From NCBI GenBank assembly GCA_022842845.1, contig JALHOT010000008.1:60176-124175 (forward strand): a stretch of DNA of 64,000 nucleotides, read 5' to 3'. The notes below the pieces were generated by a model. The model ran no database searches and had not been told where the DNA came from. It was given only the letters and a program-made list of their open reading frames with translations. This document shows positions 53,509-61,902 of the stretch, piece by piece (position 1 is the first letter of the stretch; each line of letters begins with the position of its first letter). Both the position numbers and the translations under genes were made by a program. This DNA comes from Cyclobacteriaceae bacterium. GTDB lineage: Bacteria > Bacteroidota > Bacteroidia > Cytophagales > Cyclobacteriaceae.

Positions 53509-53940
53509 ATGAAAAAAATTCAAGTAAGCTATTTACTTTTCATGTTGATCGTCTTGTGTTCCTGTGGGGGGGACGACCCTAAGCCCCTTACCGAAGAGGA
53601 AAAGCAAATAAAAATGCTTGCCAAAACATGGAAACTCAACACTGCCAGCGTAGATGGACTGGATGTGAAGGATTGGTTTGATGGACTTCAGGTTTCGTTT
53701 ACTGAACGTAAATCATTTACCGCTGCAAATGCAGTGCCTCCGATCTGGATTGCTTCGGGGACGTTTGAATTAGAAAAGTATGGATCAAACTATGTAATCA
53801 AGCGAAGTGACGGTGTTGATTTGATGATTACAACGTTGAGCGATACAGATGTAAGTATTATCATGAGTTATGTGGCTGCTAATAATACACGAAATACCGG
53901 TATTACCGGATCTTACACTTTTATTTTTTCAGCAGATTAG
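53509..53940 (+). CDS. Lipoprotein, small lipocalin-like hypothetical
   Basis: A 143-aa outer-envelope lipoprotein. The lipobox LCSC places the lipidated Cys at residue 19, followed by GGDD, an acidic stretch like the surface export signal reported for Bacteroidota lipoproteins. The mature part starts with LAKTWKLNTASVDG and has repeated short strands (GTFELEKYGSNYVIKRSDG), a layout typical of small lipocalin-like/META-like domains. It lies 9 bp after the giant T9SS gene and is probably in its operon. Confidence 0.8.
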   Translation: MKKIQVSYLLFMLIVLCSCGGDDPKPLTEEEKQIKMLAKTWKLNTASVDGLDVKDWFDGLQVSFTERKSFTAANAVPPIWIASGTFELEKYGSNYVIKRSDGVDLMITTLSDTDVSIIMSYVAANNTRNTGITGSYTFIFSAD

Positions 53941-53957
53941 TAATCTTTCGTCTTGAT

Positions 53958-54000
53958 AAAAGGGCTACCTCAAATTTTTTTGAGTTAGCCTTTTTTATTT
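53958..54000 (+). terminator. Terminator after the lipoprotein gene
   Basis: An imperfect stem (AAAGGGCTACCTCA / TGAGTTAGCCTTTT with one G-U pair and one mismatch) around a T-rich loop is followed by TTTTTTATTTTA. It closes the surface-protein operon. Confidence 0.75.
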
Positions 54001-54049
54001 TAGAGCCGCTTTGAAGAGCAATTTGTATTTTTAGCTCTTATCATAGTTT

Positions 54050-54895
54050 ATGCGAGCTATACTTATTCTATATTTTCTTGTTGCCTTACTTATAGAAGCA
54101 CAAGGTCAGTTGTTAAAAGTAATGACTTATAATCTTCGACTGAATACCACTAGTGATGGGGTTAATGCTTGGCCCAACAGAAAGCAAAAGGCTGTTGATT
54201 TAATAAAGAAGGCCGATCCGGATGCTTTTGGAGTGCAGGAGGCCTTGCATGATCAGATGCAGGATGTAGCGGAGGCTTTGCCACAATATTCATATGTAGG
54301 AGTAGGCCGCGATGATGGTAAAGAGCAGGGAGAATACACGGCCATCTTCTATAAGAAGTCAAGATTGAAGGTGCTGAAGAGTGATTCGTTTTGGTTGTCG
54401 GAAACGCCCACCTTGCCAGGCAGCAAGGGCTGGGATGCTGCGATCACACGCATGGCTACCCATGCATTGTTTCAAGATGTAAAGACAGGTAAAGAATTTC
54501 TCTTTCTCACAACTCACTTTGACCATGTGGGCCAACAGGCAAGATTACTCAGTGCGGTATTATTAAAGGGATGGATTACTGGAGTTACTATAGATAGAAA
54601 TATTCCTGTTATTTTAAGCGGAGATTTTAATTTTCAACCCCTAGAAGAACCTTATTCATTGCTTGTCAATAATAAGACACCTGTTTTGCTTGATGCAAGG
54701 CCTTCTGATAGCAGTCAAGGAACATTCTGTGGCTTCGAAAAGGGCAAAATGGGATGCATCATCATAGACTATATCTTCCACACACCAGATATTATAATAG
54801 AAAAGTTTGAAGTAATTGGGGAAAATGATGGTCGATACTATCCCTCTGATCATCTACCTGTTGTCGCCACCATTAAACTGTCATCAAAAGGTTAA
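54050..54895 (+). CDS. Endonuclease/exonuclease/phosphatase family protein, secreted
   Basis: A 281-aa metal-dependent phosphoesterase of the EEP fold. A signal peptide (1-19, ending EAQG) is followed by VMTYNLRLNTTSDG (Asn of the active site), QEALHDQM (metal Glu), ILSGDFNFQPLE (catalytic Asp-Asn) and YYPSDHLPVVATIKL (Asp-His). All catalytic residues are present. Secreted proteins of this kind in Bacteroidota act on nucleic acids, sphingomyelin-like lipids or inositol phosphates; the substrate here is unknown. Confidence 0.9.
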   Translation: MRAILILYFLVALLIEAQGQLLKVMTYNLRLNTTSDGVNAWPNRKQKAVDLIKKADPDAFGVQEALHDQMQDVAEALPQYSYVGVGRDDGKEQGEYTAIFYKKSRLKVLKSDSFWLSETPTLPGSKGWDAAITRMATHALFQDVKTGKEFLFLTTHFDHVGQQARLLSAVLLKGWITGVTIDRNIPVILSGDFNFQPLEEPYSLLVNNKTPVLLDARPSDSSQGTFCGFEKGKMGCIIIDYIFHTPDIIIEKFEVIGENDGRYYPSDHLPVVATIKLSSKG

Positions 54896-54972
54896 CAATT
54901 CTTGCCAACACCTTCTCCAAAAATCCTTAGTTTTACCCTTCGTTTCCAAAGTAGAATTTTGACTGATTAACC

Positions 54973-57393
54973 ATGTGGACACACCTCGCGCGTTTCATCA
55001 TCAAGTTTAAGCTGCCCCTTATCCTAGTAATAGCTGCCATTACCGTGGTAATGGGCTATTATGCCCGTTTTGCAGAAATGAGCTACGACTTTCGTGGGAC
55101 GGTTCCTGCTAACGATCCTGAGCAGGTTTATTTCCAGGAGTTCAGAAAGCAGTTTGGTGAAGATGGTAATATCGTAGCTGTTGGTTTACAGGACAGTGCT
55201 ATTTTTCAGTATAAAAATTTTGAGAAACTCCGTGAGTTTTGCGTTGCCGTTAAATGGATTGATGGCGTAAACGAAGTAATTTCTCTTCCACAAATAAAAA
55301 AGCTTGAGAAGGACACCGCCAAAACACAGTTTGTATTAAGAGACGTTTTTGCCGGAGGAAAAATCAGCAGCCAGCACGTACTCGATAGTTTTTTACTTGA
55401 GGCATCAAAACAGCGCTTTTACATTGGTCAGATTGTGAATGAAAAGAACGGTGCAATCGCCATCCTTATTTCTATCAATAAAGAGACCCTTAATTCTTCT
55501 AAGCGTATAGGCCTTACCAATGAGATAGTTGCACTGGGTGAGAAATTTACCCAAAGCACAGGCATACAATTGCATTATGCAGGCCTTCCTTTTGTGAGAT
55601 CAGTGATTGCGCAACAAGTAGGCCAGGAGTTGAAAATATTTCTGGGCTTATCAGTATTGATCACAGGCATCATCTTACTTATATTTTTCCGTTCATGGCG
55701 TGCTACCATTTTTCCGCTGATCATTATTGGTGTCGTGGTGATTTGGGTACTGGGCTGTATTGTACTCTTTGGCTTTAAAATCACTTTATTAAGTGGTATG
55801 ATTCCCCCGATCATTGTTGTGATCGGGATACCCAATGCCATTTATTTGCTTAACAAGTATCATACCGAGTGGGTATCGCACCGAGATAAAGAAAGAGCTA
55901 TTAGTGAAGTGATTAAAAAAGTAGGCTTGGCTACTTTTTTAACAAACCTGACTACGGCCATTGGCTTCCTGGTGTTACTATCTGCAGATATTACAATATT
56001 ACGTGAATTCGGTATTGTGGCAGGTATTAATGTGATGGCCACTTTTGTCGTGAGCCTTATTTTAATACCCAGTGTATTTTCATGGATGCCCCCGCCTTCT
56101 CCCAAACATTTGAAGCATCTGAATATCAAAATATTTGATAACGCTTTATCGATGGTTGATGTGATGGTGCATCGCCACCGCATGTTTATTTATTCAATTG
56201 CTGCAGTAGTGGTTGCCTTTGCCATCATTGGTATGTTGCGCCTGCACTCTGTGTCTTTTATGGTGGACGATTTACCGGAAGAGAGTGTCGTTAAAAAGGA
56301 CCTTCACTTTTTTGAAGATAATTTCAGTGGCGTAATGCCTTTGGAGATTGTTATCAACACTGGTAAACGCAGAGGTATTATAGATGTGAAAAACCTGCGC
56401 AAGATAGATGAGTTTGAAAGCTACCTCGATTCGTTAAAGCCTATTTCAAAACCAGTATCTGTAGTTAGCTTTGTAAAGGCGGCAAAGCAAGCATTCTACA
56501 ATAACAACCCCAAGTATTATTCCCTGCCTGATAGTCGTGAACGCAACTACATCTTGCCCTATTTAAAAGGTCAGGCTGATAACTCCGGCCTATTTAAATC
56601 CTTTGTCGACAGCACTTTGCAAACCATGCGCATCTCTTTACAGGTAGCTGATATTGGTTCCGATAAGATGGATTCGTTGGTAAATGGTGTAATACAACCG
56701 CGCATGGATGCAATTTTTGCAGGCACAGAGATCACGGCAAAAATTACGGGCACCACGCCTTTGTTTATTAAAGGCAATGCTTTTCTAATTGATAATTTGA
56801 AAGGCAGTTTGATTTTAGCCTTTGTATTGATAGCCCTTACCATGGCCATGCTTTTTGCAAACCTGCGTATGATCATTATCGCACTGATACCGAACTTCAT
56901 ACCTATGGCTATTACGGCAGCACTGATGGGCTACTTTGAAGTACCGCTTAAGCCGAGCACAGTGCTCATCTTTAGTATTACTTTCGGTATTTCTGTCGAT
57001 TATTCGATTCACTTTTTGGCCAAATACAGGCAAGAGCTATTTTCTAAAAACTTCTTTGTGCCTTTGGCAGTAAGTAATACCATTATGGAGGTTGGGAAAA
57101 GCATGATCTACACTTCCATCGTCTTGTTCTTTGGTTTCATCATTTTTGCTTTTTCCTCTTTTGGAGGTACAGTGGCATTAGGATTGTTAACCTCAACAAC
57201 CCTTTTGCTATCAATGATAACCAACCTTATTTTATTGCCTTCCCTCATTTTAACCTTTGATACGGGCAAGTACAAACGAGGAGATGCACCAATGATAGAA
57301 CAACTCGAACCTGATTTCTATACAGAAAACGAAGACGAAGAAATCGACCTGAGTAAAATCAAAATTCATAACAGGCACTCTTCTGCGGAGTAG
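54973..57393 (+). CDS. RND-superfamily MMPL-type transporter
   Basis: An 806-aa inner-membrane protein with about twelve helices in the 1 + 5 + 1 + 5 arrangement of RND/MMPL proteins. Two large periplasmic loops (about 35-215 and 415-610) separate the helical bundles. RND-type segments are LTNLTTAIGFLVLL in the first half and FGISVDYSIHFLAKY in the second. Close relatives in Bacteroidota are annotated as predicted exporters of lipids or hopanoids (MMPL/HpnN-like); the substrate is not shown. It is preceded by the EEP gene and followed by heptad elements. Confidence 0.88.
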   Translation: MWTHLARFIIKFKLPLILVIAAITVVMGYYARFAEMSYDFRGTVPANDPEQVYFQEFRKQFGEDGNIVAVGLQDSAIFQYKNFEKLREFCVAVKWIDGVNEVISLPQIKKLEKDTAKTQFVLRDVFAGGKISSQHVLDSFLLEASKQRFYIGQIVNEKNGAIAILISINKETLNSSKRIGLTNEIVALGEKFTQSTGIQLHYAGLPFVRSVIAQQVGQELKIFLGLSVLITGIILLIFFRSWRATIFPLIIIGVVVIWVLGCIVLFGFKITLLSGMIPPIIVVIGIPNAIYLLNKYHTEWVSHRDKERAISEVIKKVGLATFLTNLTTAIGFLVLLSADITILREFGIVAGINVMATFVVSLILIPSVFSWMPPPSPKHLKHLNIKIFDNALSMVDVMVHRHRMFIYSIAAVVVAFAIIGMLRLHSVSFMVDDLPEESVVKKDLHFFEDNFSGVMPLEIVINTGKRRGIIDVKNLRKIDEFESYLDSLKPISKPVSVVSFVKAAKQAFYNNNPKYYSLPDSRERNYILPYLKGQADNSGLFKSFVDSTLQTMRISLQVADIGSDKMDSLVNGVIQPRMDAIFAGTEITAKITGTTPLFIKGNAFLIDNLKGSLILAFVLIALTMAMLFANLRMIIIALIPNFIPMAITAALMGYFEVPLKPSTVLIFSITFGISVDYSIHFLAKYRQELFSKNFFVPLAVSNTIMEVGKSMIYTSIVLFFGFIIFAFSSFGGTVALGLLTSTTLLLSMITNLILLPSLILTFDTGKYKRGDAPMIEQLEPDFYTENEDEEIDLSKIKIHNRHSSAE

Positions 57394-57401
57394 CCTGAGC
57401 A

Positions 57402-57460
57402 CTGGTGGTTGTTTGTTGTTCGTTATGGGTTAATTGCTGGTTTTCGAGCAACCCACAACC
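57402..57460. repeat. Heptad-periodic inverted-repeat element H2
   Basis: Reading in 7-mers from 57403 gives TGGTGGT-TGTTTGT-TGTTCGT-TATGGGT-TAATTGC-TGGTTTT-CGAGCAA-CCCACAA, a clear 7-nt period. The left arm GGTTGTTTGTTGTTCG (57407-57422) and the right arm CGAGCAACCCACAACC (57445-57460) form an inverted repeat in which 13 of 16 positions pair by Watson-Crick and one as G-U. It lies 8 bp past the MMPL stop. Confidence 0.65.
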
Positions 57461-57492
57461 TTAGCATACTCAAGTCATTTTTTTCAGCCCAC

Positions 57493-57520
57493 ATTGTCAA
57501 TTGGCCATTGTTCATTGTCC
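57493..57520. repeat. Four-unit heptanucleotide array upstream of ileS
   Basis: ATTGTCA-ATTGGCC-ATTGTTC-ATTGTCC is a tandem array of four 7-mers with the common core ATTG. Its reverse complement (GGACAAT-GAACAAT-GGCCAAT-TGACAAT) matches the array inside ileS (59298-59326). It ends 54 nt before the ileS ATG, just upstream of CATCTTTG, a near-consensus -7 element, so it would also supply TTG triplets near the -33 position. Confidence 0.7.
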
Positions 57521-57574
57521 ATCGATTTGCCATCTTTGCCCCCTTATTACCTGTAAATCAGCATTTTTAGAATC

Positions 57575-60500
57575 ATGTCGGCCAAGTACAAAGAGCAGAA
57601 GGATATTAACTACGCCCAAATTGCCAGCGAAATACTGGACTTTTGGGATAAGCAGCAGATTTTCGAAAAATCAGTGAGCAATCGGGAAGGTGCTCCTTCC
57701 TTTACCTTTTATGAGGGTCCTCCTTCCGCGAACGGAACTCCGGGCATTCACCACGTTATGGCCCGTACCGTGAAAGACATTTTTTGCCGTTACAAAACGC
57801 TGCAGGGTTTTCAGGTAAAGCGCAAAGGCGGTTGGGACACCCATGGCCTTCCGGTGGAACTGCAAGTGGAGAAATTATTGGGTATCACCAAAGATGATAT
57901 CGGCAAGAAAATCTCGATAGAAGAATATAACCAGAAGTGCCGCGAAACGGTGATGATGTACACGGATCAGTGGGATGACCTGACGCGCAAAATGGGTTAT
58001 TGGGTTGATCTGAAAAACCCTTACATCACTTACGAGAAAAATTACATCGAGACCTTGTGGTGGTTGCTAAAACAACTCTACGATAAAAAATTATTGTATA
58101 AAGGCTATACCATTCAGCCCTATTCTCCAGCTGCAGGCACTGGCTTAAGCTCACACGAGTTAAACCTGCCGGGCTGTTACAAAGATGTGAAGGACACTTC
58201 TGTGGTGGCGCAGTTTAAGGTGAAGCAAGAGAAGGGTGCTGATTTTCTTTTTGGAAAAAATAAAGGTGACGTTTTTATTTTAGCCTGGACCACCACACCG
58301 TGGACGCTGCCTTCTAACACCGCCCTGACCATTGGTGAGAAAATCACCTACGTTCAAATCAATACCCTCAATGCCTATACACACAAAGCCATCAGTGTGG
58401 TATTGGCGAAGGATTTAATGGGCAAATATTTTTCTGAAAAGAATAAAGATCTTAAGCTAGAGGAATATAAACCCGGAGATAAAAATATTCCTTTCGAAGT
58501 GGTTCAGGAGTTTTCAGGTAAACAACTCGTTGGCGTAAGCTACGAGCAGCTGATGCCATACCTCCAACCTTTCTATGATGCAGACAAAGCTTTTCAGGTA
58601 ATAGCCGGAGACTTTGTGACCACCGAAGATGGTACAGGTGTGGTTCACACTTCACCAACTTTCGGTGCTGACGATTTTCGTGTAGCCAAGCAAAATGGCG
58701 TGCCTGCCCTTACTGTTAAAGATGAAGCCGGCAATGAAGTGCCAACGGTAGACAGAAAAGGAAAATTCATTGATGTTATTGGCGAGCGCTTGAAAGAAGG
58801 CGTAGCGAAGTATAACATTAAAACGCATAAGGCTTTAAACGCAGATGACTTCTACGTCAAGAATTATGCGGGTGATGATGAAAGCCATCCGGATTACAAA
58901 AGTACCGATGTCATCATCTCCATTATTTTAAAGGAAGAAAACAAAGCCTTTAAAGTAGAAAAGTACGAGCATACCTATCCTCATTGCTGGCGTACTGATA
59001 AACCTGTATTGTACTATCCTTTAGATTCCTGGTTCATTAAAACCACTGCGAAGAAAGACCGCATGGTGGAATTGAACAAGACCATCAACTGGAAACCTGA
59101 ATCGACAGGCTCGGGCCGATTTGGCAACTGGCTTGAGAACTTAGTTGACTGGAACTTATCACGCTCTCGCTACTGGGGAACACCATTGCCAATCTGGAGA
59201 ACGAAAGATGGCAAGGAAGAAATTTGTATTGGATCGGTTGAGGAATTGACTAAAGAAGTTCAGAAAGCTGAAAAGGCGGGCATCAAAAACAAATTTGCAA
59301 TTGACAATGGACAATTGACAATTGACTTACACCGCCCTTATGTTGATGAGGTAGTGTTAGTGAGTGCTTCGGGCCAGCCCATGTACCGCGAACCGGATTT
59401 GATTGACGTGTGGTTTGATTCAGGCGCCATGCCTTATGCTCAGTGGCATTATCCTTTCGAGAACAAAGATATTTTTAAGAATGCCTATCCGGCCGATTAC
59501 ATAGCGGAAGGGGTAGACCAAACGCGTGGTTGGTTCTTTACCTTACATGCCTTGGCGGTTATGTTGTTTGATAGCGTTGCGTTTAAAAACGTAATCTCGA
59601 ACGGCTTAGTGCTGGATAAGAATGGCAACAAGATGTCGAAGAGCAAGGGTAACGTAGTGAACCCTTTCGAAACGCTTGGTAAATATGGTCCTGATGTGGT
59701 GCGCTGGTACATGATTGAAAATGCACCACCTTGGGATAATTTGAAATTTGATTTAGAAGGCATTGCTGAAACACAGCGCAGATTTTTTGGAACACTGATC
59801 AATACTTATTCATTCTTTGTGATGTATGCCAACATCGATGGTTTTGTGAAGGATGAGATGAATAATGTGCCTTTTGATCAGTTAGCGCCATTGGATCGCT
59901 GGATCATTACCAAAGAACAAAGCCTGATTGAAGAAGTAACCAAGGCCTACGAAGAGTATGAACCTACCAGAGCGGCCCGTGCCATTCAGGAATTTGTAAA
60001 TGATCATCTGTCGAATTGGTATGTACGCTTAAATCGTAAACGTTTCTGGCAGCCTTCAAACCGAGGCGAGTTGGGGCAAGACAAACGCGCTGCCTACGAA
60101 ACCCTGTACGAGTGTTTAATGGTAACAGCTCAATTGATGTCGCCCATTGCACCTTTTTTCAGCGAGTGGTTGTACAAAAATTTAACCGATAATATACGCG
60201 ATCGCGCCAAACAGCACAACACACCTTTGCAGTACGAATCGATTCATCATACTTTCCTGGTGAAAGCTGAACCAAAGCGCAAAGATGTTGAGTTGGAGTT
60301 GGCTATGGATTATGCCCAGCGTATTTGTTCGTTGACACACTCCATCCGTAAGAACGCCAAGATCAAAGTGCGTACGCCCCTGCAAAAGATATTGCTGCCG
60401 GTGCTTGATGAAAAGTTTGCCCAGCGGGTGCGTAGCGTGGAAGACATCATCAAGAGTGAAGTCAATGTAAAAGAGATTCAATACATCGATGATACATCTG

Positions 60501-61021
60501 GATTATTGGTGAAAAAAGTGAAGGCCAATTTTGCCAAGTTAGGCAAGCAATACGGCCCGAAGATGAAAGAAGTAGCTGCGGTGATAACAGCTTTTGATCA
60601 AGCCGAAATCAGTACCATTGAAAAGCAAGGAAAGCTTACCAAGGGTGGTTTTGACATTACGATTGAGGATGTGCTGATTTCTTCTGAAGACATTCCGGGG
60701 TGGGCGGTAGCCAACGAGGGGGGCGTAACGGTAGCACTGGATATTACCATTACAGAAGAATTGAAACGAGAAGGCATCGCCCGTGATTTCGTAAACCGTA
60801 TTCAGAATTTACGTAAAGATCAGGGAATGGATGTGCTTGATAAAATTACGGTAGAGGTTGAGGCGGTGAATGGATTTGCAGAAGCGCTTCAGGAACATAA
60901 AGAATACATTAGCAAAGAAGTGCAGGCGGTGTCATTAGAATTTAAAAATTCAATGGATGATGCTGTTGAGGTAGACATGGATGATGCTATGTTGAAAGTA
61001 AAAATCAGTGTGAAGAAGTAG
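57575..61021 (+). CDS. ileS: Isoleucyl-tRNA synthetase
   Basis: A 1148-aa class I synthetase that charges tRNA-Ile. The HIGH motif appears as GIHH (57-60, in SANGTPGIHHVMART) and KMSKS as NKMSKSKGN (near 688). The CP1 editing domain with WTTTPWTLPSN, the DVWFDSG block and the C-terminal anticodon-binding domain are present. It belongs to the eukaryote-like/ileS2 type found in Bacteroidota, judged by the long C-terminus and no zinc-binding cysteines at the end. In the loop before LHRPYVDE (residues about 574-584) the frame runs through a heptad array, encoding FAIDNGQLTID. It is followed 91 bp downstream by lspA. Confidence 0.97.
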   Translation: MSAKYKEQKDINYAQIASEILDFWDKQQIFEKSVSNREGAPSFTFYEGPPSANGTPGIHHVMARTVKDIFCRYKTLQGFQVKRKGGWDTHGLPVELQVEKLLGITKDDIGKKISIEEYNQKCRETVMMYTDQWDDLTRKMGYWVDLKNPYITYEKNYIETLWWLLKQLYDKKLLYKGYTIQPYSPAAGTGLSSHELNLPGCYKDVKDTSVVAQFKVKQEKGADFLFGKNKGDVFILAWTTTPWTLPSNTALTIGEKITYVQINTLNAYTHKAISVVLAKDLMGKYFSEKNKDLKLEEYKPGDKNIPFEVVQEFSGKQLVGVSYEQLMPYLQPFYDADKAFQVIAGDFVTTEDGTGVVHTSPTFGADDFRVAKQNGVPALTVKDEAGNEVPTVDRKGKFIDVIGERLKEGVAKYNIKTHKALNADDFYVKNYAGDDESHPDYKSTDVIISIILKEENKAFKVEKYEHTYPHCWRTDKPVLYYPLDSWFIKTTAKKDRMVELNKTINWKPESTGSGRFGNWLENLVDWNLSRSRYWGTPLPIWRTKDGKEEICIGSVEELTKEVQKAEKAGIKNKFAIDNGQLTIDLHRPYVDEVVLVSASGQPMYREPDLIDVWFDSGAMPYAQWHYPFENKDIFKNAYPADYIAEGVDQTRGWFFTLHALAVMLFDSVAFKNVISNGLVLDKNGNKMSKSKGNVVNPFETLGKYGPDVVRWYMIENAPPWDNLKFDLEGIAETQRRFFGTLINTYSFFVMYANIDGFVKDEMNNVPFDQLAPLDRWIITKEQSLIEEVTKAYEEYEPTRAARAIQEFVNDHLSNWYVRLNRKRFWQPSNRGELGQDKRAAYETLYECLMVTAQLMSPIAPFFSEWLYKNLTDNIRDRAKQHNTPLQYESIHHTFLVKAEPKRKDVELELAMDYAQRICSLTHSIRKNAKIKVRTPLQKILLPVLDEKFAQRVRSVEDIIKSEVNVKEIQYIDDTSGLLVKKVKANFAKLGKQYGPKMKEVAAVITAFDQAEISTIEKQGKLTKGGFDITIEDVLISSEDIPGWAVANEGGVTVALDITITEELKREGIARDFVNRIQNLRKDQGMDVLDKITVEVEAVNGFAEALQEHKEYISKEVQAVSLEFKNSMDDAVEVDMDDAMLKVKISVKK
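59298..59326 (+). repeat. Heptanucleotide array within the ileS reading frame
   Basis: CAATTGA-CAATGGA-CAATTGA-CAATTGA-C is four tandem 7-mers inside ileS, translated as residues in IDNGQLTID. The 7-nt period is independent of the codon frame. It resembles the array upstream of ileS (57493-57520) in inverted orientation. Insertion into a tolerant surface loop is inferred. Confidence 0.75.
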
Positions 61022-61110
61022 TTGAACGTTGTTGGTAAGTGGTTGTTCGAAATGGGCAACCATCAATGAAGAGCCGACAACGAACAACCAGCAACGAACA
61101 ACTAAACAAA
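61021..61110. repeat. Heptad-periodic inverted-repeat element H3 between ileS and lspA
   Basis: The spacer reads in consecutive 7-mers GTTGAAC-GTTGTTG-GTAAGTG-GTTGTTC-GAAATGG-GCAACCA-TCAATGA-AGAGCCG-ACAACGA-ACAACCA-GCAACGA-ACAACTA-AACAAAA, with a strict 7-nt period in both arms. Left arm 61028-61049 and right arm 61081-61102 are inverted repeats matching at about 18 of 22 positions. The element fills the whole gap down to the lspA start. Confidence 0.72.
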
Positions 61111-61111
61111 A

Positions 61112-61804
61112 ATGAAGATTTATAAATATTTTTTGATAGCCCTGCTGGTTATATGCATAGATCAGGCTTCGAAGCTGTTGGTGCATAAATACATGTACCT
61201 GCACGAAACCATCGATGTTATTGGCAATGAGGATTATGGATTTAAGCTTCACTACCTGCTTAATCCGGGAATGGCATTTGGACTTAAATGGGATAATGAG
61301 TTTGGCAAGCTGGCGCTTACCTTTTTTCGCATTATCGCGATGTTTGCCATTTCTTATTATTTGATACGCCTGGCAAAACAAGGTGTGCACAATGGTTTTT
61401 TGATTTGTCTGTCCTTGGTCTTGGGTGGAGCCGTAGGGAATGTTATTGACAGTACTTTTTACGGTGTGTTTTTAAATAATGCTCCCTTTGGTTCTCCGAC
61501 ACCGTGGTTCCATGGCCAGGTAATAGATATGCTTTTCTTTCCTTTGTTTACCATCCATTGGCCTGAATGGGTTCCCTATTTTGGTGGTAACGATTTTCTG
61601 TTTTTTAGTCCTGTTTTTAACATAGCCGATTCCTCCATCTTCGTAGGGGTATTTATTATTCTTGTAATGCAAAAGCGTTTTTTTAAGGAAGAAACTCTGC
61701 AGGCTGAGCCAGGCACACCTGAGATAACGAACAGTCTACAGCAAGCTGCGGTATCAGACCAAAGCCAAGGGGCCTCAGAAGAGAAAACAGACCCTGCCGC
61801 TTAA
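61112..61804 (+). CDS. lspA: Lipoprotein signal peptidase (signal peptidase II)
   Basis: A 230-aa membrane aspartyl protease that removes the signal peptide from prolipoproteins. It has four transmembrane helices, the N-terminal IDQASK motif (16-21), conserved GNVID (109-113), VIDM with catalytic Asp139 and FNIADSS with catalytic Asp173. It is longer than most LspA (about 160-170 aa) because of an extra loop between the third and fourth helices and an acidic/Gln-rich tail (about 192-230). It follows ileS, as in many bacteria, and would process lipoproteins such as the one at 53509. Confidence 0.95.
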   Translation: MKIYKYFLIALLVICIDQASKLLVHKYMYLHETIDVIGNEDYGFKLHYLLNPGMAFGLKWDNEFGKLALTFFRIIAMFAISYYLIRLAKQGVHNGFLICLSLVLGGAVGNVIDSTFYGVFLNNAPFGSPTPWFHGQVIDMLFFPLFTIHWPEWVPYFGGNDFLFFSPVFNIADSSIFVGVFIILVMQKRFFKEETLQAEPGTPEITNSLQQAAVSDQSQGASEEKTDPAA

Positions 61805-61857
61805 ACAAATCTTATTGGGTATTCCTCCTTTCAGGTAGGCAAATACATTATTCTTAT

Positions 61858-61865
61858 TAGTTTTG
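61858..61865 (+). promoter_or_regulatory. Putative -7 element (TAGTTTTG) of the permease gene
   Basis: TAGTTTTG fits TAnnTTTG and lies 37 nt upstream of the ATG at 61903. No clear -33 TTTG accompanies it. Confidence 0.38.
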
Positions 61866-61902
61866 GGGCTTATAAAATTTGTCCACCTAACCTTTTTGAA
61901 TA

